Positions 1-8,345 of a DNA stretch of 64,000 nucleotides are shown piece after piece. Source of the DNA: Arthrobacter sp. OAP107 (GTDB lineage: Bacteria > Actinomycetota > Actinomycetes > Actinomycetales > Micrococcaceae); NCBI RefSeq assembly GCF_040546765.1, contig NZ_JBEPOK010000001.1, positions 620,001-684,000 of the forward strand. Direction: 5' to 3'. The notes under the pieces are model-generated. The model saw only the letters and a program-made list of their open reading frames with translations. It was not told where the DNA came from and ran no database searches. Both the position numbers and the translations under genes were made by a program. Every line of letters starts with the position of its first letter. Within the stretch, counting starts at the first letter, position 1.

Positions 1-1
1 A

Positions 2-238
2 ACGGCCGACGCCGGGACTTTCGTCTGGGGGATGATCGGCATTGCGGCGCTGCTGGAATCGGTGGTGCTTTTCGCCGTCGGTCTCCGTTTGCGCCATCGC
101 TACCTGAATCAGGTCCAAAGCTACGACAGCCGCGGCGGTTACCTGCCGGATGACGGATCCCGCAGGCCAAGGATCACATTGCTGGGTGACGGGCAAGCCA
201 CCCCGAACATCAACCACCAGAGCCTTGGCGGCAGTTGA
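2..238 (+). CDS. C-terminal fragment of a membrane protein
   Basis: The reading frame is open from the left edge of the window to a TGA, so only the last 78 codons are present. One hydrophobic segment (GMIGIAALLESVVLFAVGL) is followed by a basic stretch (RLRHRYL) and a polar tail of about 45 residues. This looks like the final transmembrane helix and cytoplasmic tail of a membrane protein. An ATG at position 32 lies inside the helix and is unlikely to be the true start. The family is not recognised. Confidence 0.5.
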   Translation, partial: TADAGTFVWGMIGIAALLESVVLFAVGLRLRHRYLNQVQSYDSRGGYLPDDGSRRPRITLLGDGQATPNINHQSLGGS

Positions 239-305
239 GCCCGGACGGCCTCAACTGGGTTGGCCGCGGGCGGTAACTGAAGCGACAGAAAGAAAGCAGA
301 AACAG

Positions 306-337
306 AAAGAGGGCCTCCCCTGGGGGAGGCCCTCTTT
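306..337 (-). terminator. Rho-independent terminator, probably bidirectional
   Basis: AAAGAGGGCCTCCC pairs with its complement across a very short loop, giving an almost perfect 15-bp stem. Read on the minus strand it directly follows the tRNA and is followed by T-rich sequence, as expected for a terminator of the tRNA transcript. On the plus strand it could end the truncated membrane-protein gene. Confidence 0.75.
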
Positions 338-342
338 CCTTG

Positions 343-419
<77 letters not shown>

Positions 420-513
420 ATCCGTTGCTGCGAAAGCAACTAAACAAGGATATCCGATACCGGGGCCACATGCGAAATCGGGGTCGGAAGGGACCCGAGA
501 CGGACCGCCAGGC

Positions 514-2358
514 TCAGACCAGCGAGTCCTTCCAAGCGGTGTGGAGCCGGGCGAAGCGGCCGTTGCCGCCGATCAGTTCGTCCGGGATTCCGTCCTCCAC
601 CACCTGTCCGTCATGGATCACGAGGACCCGGTCCGCGGTTTCCACCGTGGACAGCCGGTGGGCGATGATCAGCGCCGTCCGGGCGCTTTCCCTGGAAGTT
701 CCCTTGCCGTCCGTGCCGCGCAGCAGCCCGGCGAGCCCGCTCTGCACGAGCCGCTCGGACGGGATGTCCAGCGAGGACGTCGCCTCGTCCAGGATCAGCA
801 CCGCAGGCCGGGCGAGGAACGCGCGCGCGAAGCTGATGAGCTGGCGCTGGCCCGCGGAGACGCGGCCGCCGCGCTTGTTGACGTCGGTGTCGTAGCCCTC
901 GGGGAGCTCCATGATGAACTCGTGCGCGCCCACGGCCTTCGCGGCCGCCTCGATCTCCTCGCGCGGCGCGTCCGGCCTGCCCAGGGCGATGTTGTCCGCC
1001 ACAGAGCCGCTGAACAGGAAGGCCTCCTGGGTGACCATCACGATGTTCCGCCGCAGGTCCGCGGTGGCCAGCTGGCGCACATCCACGCCGTCGAGCATCA
1101 CCGAACCGGCGGACACGTCATAGAAACGCGCTATCAGCTTGGCCAGCGTGGACTTGCCGGCCCCGGTCTGGCCCACGAGCGCCACGGTCTGGCCCGCGGG
1201 AATGGTGAGGTTCAGGGCAGGGATGATGAGCGGGCCGCTGCCGTAGCGGAATTCGACGTCCCGGAATTCGACGGCCCCGCGGGCATCGCGCAGTTCCACC
1301 GCGTTCCGCGGCGGGCGCACCGTGGGCACTTCTTCAAGCAGGCCCGAGACCTTCTCCAGCGCGGCCTGCGCGCTTTGGAAGGAGTTGTAGAACATGGCCA
1401 TCTGGTCTACGGGCTGGAAGAAGCGCTTGGTGGAGAGCATGAGGGCCAGCAGCACGCCCACGGCGAGGTCGCCGGTCAGCACCCGGAAGCCGCCGAACAG
1501 CAGCACGGCCGCCACGCAGACGTTGCCGATCAGCACGAGGCCCGGCTGGAAGATGCCGTTCAGGTTGATGGAACGGACCGTTGCCTGCCGGTAGTCCTCG
1601 GCGAGTTCGCCATAGCGTGCGGCGTTTTCGCGCTCCTTGCGGAAGGCCTTGACCGCGCGGATGCCCGTCATGGTCTCGATGAAGTGCACGATCAGCCGGG
1701 CCGAGACCACCCGGGACTGGCGGAACGCGATCTGTGAATGCTTCTGGTACCAGCGGGCCAGGAAGAACATGGGTACGGCCGCGGCCAGCACCACCAGCCC
1801 GCTGCGCCAGTCGAGGGCGAAGATGGTGGCGGCGGTGAACACCATGAAAAGGGCGCCCGAGGTAAGCGAGCTGACTCCCGAGTCCAGAAGTTCGCGCAGC
1901 GCTTCGAGGTCCGAGGTCTGCCGGGCGATGATCCGTCCCGACGTGTACTTTTCGTGGAATTCGAGGCTGAGCCGCTGGGTGTGGCGGAACACCCACAGCC
2001 GCAGGTCCAGCAGCATGGCCTGGCTGAGTTTCGCCGTCGATGTCACGTACAGCGCCGTGAGCCCCGCCGCCGCCAGTGCTGTGGCGAGGTAGGCGAAGCC
2101 GGTCAGCACCAGCGGGAGGCTGTTGCCGGCCCGGAGCGAAGGCAGCGCGTGGTCGATGCCGAACGCGATCAGCGCCGGGCCGGCCACCCGGGCCGCCTGC
2201 GACAGGACCACCGTGGCGATGGTGAGCCAGAACCTGAGCCGCACGGGACGGATCAGCGACCCCAGCAAGGCGAGTGACCGGCGTCGTACTGCCTTGCTGT
2301 CGCTCTTGCTCAGGTGGGCGTTGTCCTCGTTGGCAGTGCCGAAGGCTGTGGCACTCAT
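514..2358 (-). CDS. Heterodimeric ABC exporter subunit, ATP-binding/permease (catalytic Walker B)
   Basis: A 614-residue half-transporter with an N-terminal six-helix exporter domain (about residues 35-330) and a C-terminal nucleotide-binding domain. Walker A is GQTGAGKS (396-403), the Q-loop keeps its Gln (VTQEAFLF), Walker B is LILDE (521-525) and the H-loop is IIAHRLST. The signature is VSAGQ (500-504) instead of LSGGQ. The start is supported by GGAGG seven bases upstream, and its ATG overlaps the stop of the upstream partner gene by 4 bp, so the two are co-translated. Substrate unknown; half-transporters of this class usually export drugs, lipids or peptides. The intact Walker B Glu with a weakened signature complements the lesions in the partner. 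Confidence 0.93.
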   Translation of the reverse strand: MSATAFGTANEDNAHLSKSDSKAVRRRSLALLGSLIRPVRLRFWLTIATVVLSQAARVAGPALIAFGIDHALPSLRAGNSLPLVLTGFAYLATALAAAGLTALYVTSTAKLSQAMLLDLRLWVFRHTQRLSLEFHEKYTSGRIIARQTSDLEALRELLDSGVSSLTSGALFMVFTAATIFALDWRSGLVVLAAAVPMFFLARWYQKHSQIAFRQSRVVSARLIVHFIETMTGIRAVKAFRKERENAARYGELAEDYRQATVRSINLNGIFQPGLVLIGNVCVAAVLLFGGFRVLTGDLAVGVLLALMLSTKRFFQPVDQMAMFYNSFQSAQAALEKVSGLLEEVPTVRPPRNAVELRDARGAVEFRDVEFRYGSGPLIIPALNLTIPAGQTVALVGQTGAGKSTLAKLIARFYDVSAGSVMLDGVDVRQLATADLRRNIVMVTQEAFLFSGSVADNIALGRPDAPREEIEAAAKAVGAHEFIMELPEGYDTDVNKRGGRVSAGQRQLISFARAFLARPAVLILDEATSSLDIPSERLVQSGLAGLLRGTDGKGTSRESARTALIIAHRLSTVETADRVLVIHDGQVVEDGIPDELIGGNGRFARLHTAWKDSLV

Positions 2359-4172
2359 CGGCTGACCTCCTCTGCGTCGTCGAGGGCGGAGAGCTCGGAG
2401 TCCAGGTCGCGCGGCTCCGTTTCCAGGCTCGCGATCACGTAACGGTAGTGGCTGTTCCCGGCCAGCAGTTCGGTGTGGGTGCCGACGGCGGCGATGCGGC
2501 CATCCTCCAGCAGCGCCACCCTGTCGGCCAGCGCCACGGTGGACGGCCGGTGGGCGACGATCAGCGTGGTGGTGCCGGCCAGCACCTCGCGCAGCCGGTT
2601 TTCCACGAGCTCCTCGGTGTTCACGTCCAGGGCAGACAGCGGATCGTCGAGGACCAGCACGGAGGGCCGGGCGGCGATGGCCCGGGCCAGGGCGAGGCGC
2701 TGGCGCTGCCCGCCGGACAGGCTGAGGCCCTCCTCGCCGATAAGGGTGTCCAGCCCTTCCGGCAGTGAGTACGCGAAGTGCGCCTGCGCCGTGTCCAGGG
2801 CCTCCGCGAGGATCTTTTCCCGGGTGTCGGTGTCCCCGGACTGGACGCCGAGCAGCACGTTATCGCGCACCGAGCTGGAAAAGAGGGTGGTGTCCTCGAA
2901 GGCCACGGCCACGAGGGTACGGAGCTCCTCAACGCTGTAGGCCCGCAGGTCCACGCCGTCGAGTTCGATGGAACCGGACGTGACGTCGTAGAGCCGCGGC
3001 ACGAGCTGCAGCAGTGCGCTCTTGCCGCTGCCGGTGATGCCCACCAGCGCCATGGTTTCGCCCGGACAGATATCCAGCCTGATGTCCTTCAGGACCGGTT
3101 TGTCCGGGGCATCGTCGAAGGCGAACGTCACGCTGTTGAAGCTCAGGGAGCCCTTGACGTCGGCGGGGCGGCGGGGGTCCGCCGCGCTGGTGATGGTGTT
3201 CGGCGAATCCATGACCTCGAAGTGCCGGTCCAGTGCCGTCTTGGCCGTCAGCGCCATGGCCAGCAGCATGCCCGAGAACTCCACGGGGGCCGCCATGACC
3301 GCGGCGGTGGCGAAGAACGCCACGAGGGATCCGATGCTGAGCTGGCCGCCGGCGGCGAGCAGAATGCCCGTAACCAGGCCTGCGCCCAGTGCCAGCTCGG
3401 GCAGGAGCGTCACCACCATGCTGAAGACCGCCTGGTGCCGTGCCTTGGCGATCTCTGTCTGCCTCAGTTCCTCGGCCTGGCCGTTGAAGGTTTCCAGCGC
3501 TTCGCGGCTGCGGCCGAAGGCCTTCAGGACGCGGATGCCGTGGACAGACTCCTCAACGGTGGTGGCGAGGTCGCCGGCCTGGTCCTGGCTGCGCCGGGCA
3601 ACCTTGCTGAAGCGGGTCCGGAACCGGAAGCCGTAGACCATCACGGGTCCAGCGGCGGCGAGGAAGATCAGGGCCAGCTGCCAGCTCATGGTGAACATGA
3701 CGACGACGCCGATCACCACGGTCAGGGTAGTCACCACCAGCATGATGGCCCCGAACGCCATCCAACGCCGGATGAAGTTGAGGTCCGTCATGGCGCGGGA
3801 GAGCAGCTGGCCCGAGCCCCAGCGGTCGTGGAAGGCGACGGGGAGGTCCTGCAGGTGGCCGTAGAGCGAGACCCGCATCCGGGTCTCCACGGTGGTGGCC
3901 GGGTTGATAACGAAAGTGCGGCGCAGCGCAACCAGTACGGCTTCGGCGACGCCCAGGGCAAGGATGAGGCCGGCCGAACTCCAGACGGCTCCGGCCGTAG
4001 CCCCGGGGCGCAGGGAATCGTTGATGAGTCCGCGCAGCACCTGCGGAATGGCGAGGGCAACCACGCTGGCAAGGAGTGCGGACAGCAAGCCCATGATCAG
4101 CCGCGGCAGGACCGGCTTCACATGCGGGTAGAGACGGCTGACGGATCGAAAAAATGAACTCTGCTTGGCCAT
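2355..4172 (-). CDS. Heterodimeric ABC exporter subunit, ATP-binding/permease (degenerate Walker B)
   Basis: A 605-residue half-transporter starting at MAKQ, where GAGAAGCGGGC precedes the ATG; an upstream in-frame ATG would add 12 unlikely residues. The transmembrane domain is followed by a nucleotide-binding domain with Walker A GITGSGKS (about 378-385), canonical signature LSGGQ (485-489) and H-loop IVAHRPST. Two catalytic positions deviate: the Walker B glutamate is Asp (VLVLDDP) and the Q-loop Gln is Glu (AFEDTTLF). The gene is first in a two-gene unit with the 614-residue partner. The proteins should form an asymmetric heterodimer with one hydrolysing and one mainly ATP-holding site, as known for TM287/288 and BmrCD. 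Confidence 0.93.
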   Translation of the reverse strand: MAKQSSFFRSVSRLYPHVKPVLPRLIMGLLSALLASVVALAIPQVLRGLINDSLRPGATAGAVWSSAGLILALGVAEAVLVALRRTFVINPATTVETRMRVSLYGHLQDLPVAFHDRWGSGQLLSRAMTDLNFIRRWMAFGAIMLVVTTLTVVIGVVVMFTMSWQLALIFLAAAGPVMVYGFRFRTRFSKVARRSQDQAGDLATTVEESVHGIRVLKAFGRSREALETFNGQAEELRQTEIAKARHQAVFSMVVTLLPELALGAGLVTGILLAAGGQLSIGSLVAFFATAAVMAAPVEFSGMLLAMALTAKTALDRHFEVMDSPNTITSAADPRRPADVKGSLSFNSVTFAFDDAPDKPVLKDIRLDICPGETMALVGITGSGKSALLQLVPRLYDVTSGSIELDGVDLRAYSVEELRTLVAVAFEDTTLFSSSVRDNVLLGVQSGDTDTREKILAEALDTAQAHFAYSLPEGLDTLIGEEGLSLSGGQRQRLALARAIAARPSVLVLDDPLSALDVNTEELVENRLREVLAGTTTLIVAHRPSTVALADRVALLEDGRIAAVGTHTELLAGNSHYRYVIASLETEPRDLDSELSALDDAEEVSR

Positions 4173-4299
4173 GCCCGCTTCTCGAACTGATGTAGTTTCC
4201 CGTAGCAACTACCCTATGCCATGGCGGGCACCCTTCACAGGTGATCAGTCTCCGGACGACCAACAGCTCGCCCGGACGATGGAGAGCGTCAGCGGTCGG

Positions 4300-5247
4300 T
4301 CAGGCGCGCGGGGTGAGCGTCAGCAGGACGGCCTCGGGCTTGCAGGCGATGCGGACCGGCGCAAAGCGCGAGGTGCCGATCCCGCCCGAGACGTTGACCG
4401 GCGTCGTACTTCCGTTGCTGCTCCATTCGTGGAGGCCCTTGGCCCGCCAGGTGGGGATGTCGCAGTTGGCGACGACGGCGCCGTACCCGGGGATGCACAG
4501 CTGGCCGCCATGCGTGTGGCCGGCCAGGAGCAGGTCCGCGCCGTCCTCGGTGAAGTGGTCCAGGACCCGCTGGTACGGGGCATGGATGACGGCGATGCGC
4601 AGGTGGTCCTTGGCGTTCTGGCCCCTTGTGCCGCGCGGCCAGCCGGCATACCGTTCGCGGTTGAGGTGCGGATCATCCACGCCGGAGAAATCGAACCGCA
4701 TGCCATTGAGCACCAGGGACTGGTGACGGTTGGTCAGGTCGATCCAGCCGGCCATGCCGAAACCGGACCGGAGGCGTGGCCAGTCGAGTTCCTCCCGGTC
4801 CGGCGCGGCCTTGGAGGGCCCCATCAGATAGGCGGCGGGGTTCTTCAGTTTGGGTGCGTAGTAGTCGTTGGAGCCCGGAACAAACACGCCGGGGAATTCC
4901 ATGAGCGGTGCCAGCGCATTGAGCAGCGGGTCCACGGCCTTGGGGTGGCTAAGGTTGTCGCCCGTGTTCACCACCAGGTCCGGCTTGAGCGCCGCCAGCG
5001 ACTGCAGCCACTCGGCCTTGGCCTTCTGGCCGGGAACGAAGTGGATGTCGCTCAAGTGCAGAATCCGGAACGGTGCCCGGCCCGCCGGCAGGACCGGGAC
5101 GTTCTCCTCGCGGAGGACGAACTGGTTCTTCTCCCACAGCCCGTAGGCTGTGGCGGCGAGGGCTGCCGCGGTACCCGCGCCTGCGGTGACGGCAAAGCCG
5201 CGCCCGATGCTGCGGACGCGGCTTGCCACGCGTGTTAGGTCAGTCAC
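4300..5247 (-). CDS. Metallophosphoesterase, YaeI-like, membrane anchored
   Basis: A 315-residue calcineurin-type phosphoesterase. An N-terminal hydrophobic stretch (about residues 18-36) looks like a signal anchor, placing the catalytic domain outside or at the membrane. Metal-binding motifs appear in order: LSDIHF (D-x-H), NTGDN, PGSND (the GNH/D position), VIHAP and LAGHTHGGQ. The start lies two bases after the stop of the upstream penicillin-binding protein, so the two genes form one unit. The same PBP-phosphoesterase pair is widespread in actinobacteria, which suggests a cell-envelope role. The substrate cannot be told from sequence. Confidence 0.9.
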   Translation of the reverse strand: MTDLTRVASRVRSIGRGFAVTAGAGTAAALAATAYGLWEKNQFVLREENVPVLPAGRAPFRILHLSDIHFVPGQKAKAEWLQSLAALKPDLVVNTGDNLSHPKAVDPLLNALAPLMEFPGVFVPGSNDYYAPKLKNPAAYLMGPSKAAPDREELDWPRLRSGFGMAGWIDLTNRHQSLVLNGMRFDFSGVDDPHLNRERYAGWPRGTRGQNAKDHLRIAVIHAPYQRVLDHFTEDGADLLLAGHTHGGQLCIPGYGAVVANCDIPTWRAKGLHEWSSNGSTTPVNVSGGIGTSRFAPVRIACKPEAVLLTLTPRA

Positions 5248-5249
5248 GG

Positions 5250-7601
5250 TCAGCCGTTCCCCTTGGTGCTGTTGCCGTTGCCATTTCCGTTGCTGCTGTT
5301 GTCCTTGTTGCCGGTACCTCCGGTGCTTCCACCGGTGTTGCCGCCCGTATTGCCACCGTTGTCCGCACCCGTGTCTCCGCCGGTGGAGGGGTTGTTCGGA
5401 ACCGTGGGCTCGAACTGCGGAGTGCCGTACAGCAGGTTCGACGGCGGTTCCGGGAAGGGTTCCGTGCCGTAGCCCGGGGCAATCTGCGACATGAAGTTCG
5501 AGAACATCGGCCCGGCGATCATGTAACCGTCGATGCCGGTGTAGAACTTCCCGTTGACTGTCACGTTCTGCCCGGCCCGGCCCTGCGAACCGAGCGCGTC
5601 ACCGAACCAGGCCGCGGTGGCCAGGCCCATGGTGTGTCCGACGACCCAGGTGGAGCCGTTGTTGTTGGACGTACCGGTCTTGGCCGCGATGGGGAAGTTG
5701 GTCAGCGTGGAGATCCGGGGCTCAATCAGGGATCCCGACCCCTCGTTCAAAACCTTCTGCAACGCATAGTTCACGCCGCGTGCCACCTCAGGTTTGAGGG
5801 CATCCCGGCAGGCCGGGGACTGTGCCGGCAGCTGTGCGCCGGTCTGGTCGGTCACCGAGGTGATGGCAATTGGGGCGCAATACTTGCCGTCGTTGGCGAA
5901 CGTGGCAAAGGCGCTTGCCATGGTCAGGGGTGAGGTCTGGGTGGAGCCGAGCAGGTTGCCAAGGGTGGTCATGGTGATGCTCGGATTCGCATCGACTATC
6001 GCGTTGGTGTCCTTGTCGCGGGTCGGCAGGCCGCCGTGCAGTCCGACGGCGTCCACCACCTTCTGGATGCCGCACAGGTCAACCTGTGAGGCCGACGCGA
6101 ACGTGGCCGTGTTGATGGAATTCTTCAGGCCGTCCAGCACCGTCATGGGGCGGTAGTAGCCCTCCTCGGCGTTCTGGAGGTCGTCGGTGCCGTTCGTGCT
6201 GTCATACCAGCCCACGGTGGGGGTGGGGCAGGTGTTCTGCCACGGGAAGTCCTGAGGGTACCGGCGCTGCGCGGCGTTGACGATGGTGTTCATCGACTTG
6301 CCCTCGTTCAGCCACTCGGCAAACGTGAACGGCTTCATGGTGGAGCCCGGCTGCGCGCCGCCCAGGCCGTTCAGGTCATTGCCCTGGTCGTCGTACTGGT
6401 CAACGCTGAAGTTGATCTGCGAATCGAACTTGCCCTTGCCCGCAAACCACGAGGTGTTCTGGGCCATGTTGGTGATCTTGCCGGTGCCCGGTTCAACGGA
6501 CACCAGGGCGGCGCCCCACTTGTCCGGGTTCGTGCCGGCAGCGGCGTTCACCTGGTCCTGCGCGGCCTTCTGCGCCTTCGGGTCCAGGGTGGTCTTGATG
6601 GTCAGGCCGCCACGGAACACCTTCTTCTCACGTTCGGTGGCATCCGCACCGTACGCCGGGTTGTTCAGCAGAAGGTGCAGGACGTAGTCACAGAAGTACG
6701 GCGCGGTGGGCGAGTAGGCGCAGCCCTGCCGTGCCGGGGTCACCTTCGGCTTGACCGGAGTTGCCACGGCCGCGGTGTACTGGGCCTTGGTGATCTTGCC
6801 GTGGGTGAGCATTGCACTGAGCACCAGGTCCCGGCGCTTCTTGGCGTTGTCCGGGTTGGTGATCGGATCGAAGGCGGACGGGCTGTTCACGAGGCCGGCG
6901 AGCAGCGCGGCCTGGGGGAGCGTCAAATCCTTCGCGGTGGTGCTAAAGAAGAACTTGGAGGCGGCCTCAATACCGTACGCGTCACGGTTGAAGAAGACGA
7001 TGTTCAGGTAGCCCTCAAGGATCTGCTCCTTGGTGAATTTCTTCTCCAGGGCGATCGCGAGCTTCATTTCGCGGAGCTTGTCGCCGACGCCCTTGTTGAC
7101 GCCGTTGAGCTTGATCTCGTCGGAGTTGCCCTCCGCTTCAAGGTTGGCGTTCAGGACGTTGTTGACGTACTGCTGCGTGATGGTGGACGCGCCCTGCTTG
7201 TTGCCGCGCGCCGTGGCGACCAGGGCGCGCAGGATGCCGGTGGTGTCTACGCCGCCGTGCTCGTAGAACCGGCTGTCCTCAATGGAGATCACCGCGTCCT
7301 TCATAAACGGGGAGATCTGGTCCAGCGGAACGCGGGTTCGGTTCTCCGCGTACAGGTTGGCGATCACGCTCCCGTCCGCGGCCAGGACCTTGGTGGACTG
7401 GCTGGGCGGGTCCACCTGGAGTTCAGCGGGCAGGGTGTCAAAGAATTCGATCGAGCCGCTGGCTGTGCTGCCCGAAACCGCGGCTGCAGGAACCAGCAGG
7501 CCGGCCACGAGGACGCCACAAATAGCGCTCACGCCAAGGAAGCCAAAAATTTTTCCGAGGGTGGTGGCCGTGTCGAATATGGGGTTCTTACGAGTCGCCA
7601 T
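5250..7601 (-). CDS. Class A penicillin-binding protein (transglycosylase/transpeptidase)
   Basis: A 783-residue bifunctional peptidoglycan synthase. A transmembrane anchor (about 16-42) is followed by a GT51 glycosyltransferase domain with catalytic Glu108 in SIEDSRFYEH and the ASTITQQYVNN motif. The transpeptidase domain has nucleophile Ser420 (STMK), SIN at 495-497 and KTGT at 641-644. No PASTA domain is visible. The last ~45 residues are a low-complexity Gly/Asn/Thr/Ser tail encoded by GC-rich repeats. The protein polymerises glycan strands and cross-links stem peptides at the outer face of the membrane. Gene order with the downstream metallophosphoesterase matches ponA2 loci in mycobacteria. 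Confidence 0.95.
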   Translation of the reverse strand: MATRKNPIFDTATTLGKIFGFLGVSAICGVLVAGLLVPAAAVSGSTASGSIEFFDTLPAELQVDPPSQSTKVLAADGSVIANLYAENRTRVPLDQISPFMKDAVISIEDSRFYEHGGVDTTGILRALVATARGNKQGASTITQQYVNNVLNANLEAEGNSDEIKLNGVNKGVGDKLREMKLAIALEKKFTKEQILEGYLNIVFFNRDAYGIEAASKFFFSTTAKDLTLPQAALLAGLVNSPSAFDPITNPDNAKKRRDLVLSAMLTHGKITKAQYTAAVATPVKPKVTPARQGCAYSPTAPYFCDYVLHLLLNNPAYGADATEREKKVFRGGLTIKTTLDPKAQKAAQDQVNAAAGTNPDKWGAALVSVEPGTGKITNMAQNTSWFAGKGKFDSQINFSVDQYDDQGNDLNGLGGAQPGSTMKPFTFAEWLNEGKSMNTIVNAAQRRYPQDFPWQNTCPTPTVGWYDSTNGTDDLQNAEEGYYRPMTVLDGLKNSINTATFASASQVDLCGIQKVVDAVGLHGGLPTRDKDTNAIVDANPSITMTTLGNLLGSTQTSPLTMASAFATFANDGKYCAPIAITSVTDQTGAQLPAQSPACRDALKPEVARGVNYALQKVLNEGSGSLIEPRISTLTNFPIAAKTGTSNNNGSTWVVGHTMGLATAAWFGDALGSQGRAGQNVTVNGKFYTGIDGYMIAGPMFSNFMSQIAPGYGTEPFPEPPSNLLYGTPQFEPTVPNNPSTGGDTGADNGGNTGGNTGGSTGGTGNKDNSSNGNGNGNSTKGNG

Positions 7602-7625
7602 GTTCTCCAGTTTACCGGCAACGAT

Positions 7626-7631
7626 TAGGCT
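7626..7631 (+). promoter_or_regulatory. -10 box TAGGCT for a leaderless DUF4177 gene
   Basis: TAGGCT fits the actinobacterial TANNNT -10 consensus and ends 7 nt before the ATG at 7639, which puts the expected transcription start on the start codon. No Shine-Dalgarno sequence precedes the gene. Confidence 0.5.
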
Positions 7632-7638
7632 TTATTTC

Positions 7639-7794
7639 ATGACCAAATGGGAGTACGCCACGATTCCGCTCATCATCCACGCCACGAAGCAGATTTTGGA
7701 CCAGTGGGGAGACGACGGTTGGGAGCTTGTTCAGGTAGTCCCCGGACCCGACGGCAACGGCCTTGTCGCCTACCTTAAGAGGGAGAAGCAGTAG
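7639..7794 (+). CDS. DUF4177 domain-containing small protein
   Basis: A 51-residue protein beginning MTKWEYATIPLI with the WEY...DGWEL signature of DUF4177, a compact domain of unknown function. The start at 7639 is chosen because the domain begins immediately and a -10 box lies 7 nt upstream; a longer in-frame extension to 7282 would overlap the divergent PBP gene. It ends one base before the RidA-family ATG, so both are likely transcribed together. Confidence 0.8.
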   Translation: MTKWEYATIPLIIHATKQILDQWGDDGWELVQVVPGPDGNGLVAYLKREKQ

Positions 7795-7795
7795 C

Positions 7796-8329
7796 ATGAC
7801 CACCCCCCAGGAAACCGCTTCCAGCGCTGATCTGGCGCCATCGTCCGCCGTCGAGCAGCGTCTCGCCGAGCTGGGACTGACCCTCCCGGAAGTTGCCGCC
7901 CCCGTGGCCGCCTACGTACCGGCCGTCGTGTCCGGCAACCACGTTTACACCTCGGGGCAGCTGCCGTTTATTAACGGCAAACTGGAAGCTACCGGCAAAG
8001 TGTCCGCCGGCACCGCGGGGGCCTCGGATGAGCCGACTGTGTCTCCGGAAGACGCGAAGGCGTACGCCGCCGTATGTGCCGTGAACGCCCTGGCCGCCGT
8101 GAAGAGCGTCATCGGTGACCTCGACCGCGTCACGCGCATCGTCAAGGTAGTGGGCTTCGTCTCCTCCGATCCTTCCTTTACCGGCCAGCCCGGCGTCATC
8201 AACGGTGCGTCCGAGCTCCTGGGCCGGGTCTTCGGTGACGCGGGCCAGCACGCCCGTTCCGCCGTCGGCGTTTCAGTCCTGCCGCTCGACTCTCCGGTGG
8301 AAGTCGAACTGATCGCCGAATTCAGTTAG
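7796..8329 (+). CDS. RidA/YjgF-family protein
   Basis: A 177-residue protein with the RidA fold: VSGNHVYTSGQLPF, a central helix (AYAAVCAVNALAAVKSVIG) and SAVGVSVLPLDSPVEVELIAEF at the C-terminus. True RidA proteins hydrolyse reactive enamine/imine intermediates, but the family includes members without deaminase activity. The usual RidA arginine near the C-terminus (R-x-x-V) is not obvious here: the segment reads ARSAVGVSVL, so function is uncertain. The ATG at 7796 is preceded by GAGGGAGAAGCAG within the end of the DUF4177 gene. A homologue next to crp is also known in mycobacteria. Confidence 0.85.
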   Translation: MTTPQETASSADLAPSSAVEQRLAELGLTLPEVAAPVAAYVPAVVSGNHVYTSGQLPFINGKLEATGKVSAGTAGASDEPTVSPEDAKAYAAVCAVNALAAVKSVIGDLDRVTRIVKVVGFVSSDPSFTGQPGVINGASELLGRVFGDAGQHARSAVGVSVLPLDSPVEVELIAEFS

Positions 8330-8345
8330 GGAGCAGTAGGTTCCT

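Noticed and set aside
4173..4208. Earlier ATG for the exporter subunit (12 extra residues)
   Set aside because: The internal ATG has the better ribosome-binding site, and the extra residues do not resemble family N-termini.
5270..5390. Gly/Asn repeat coding region as a CRISPR-like or tandem DNA repeat
   Set aside because: The repeats are codon-level (GGN-type) in frame with the PBP tail, without spacers.
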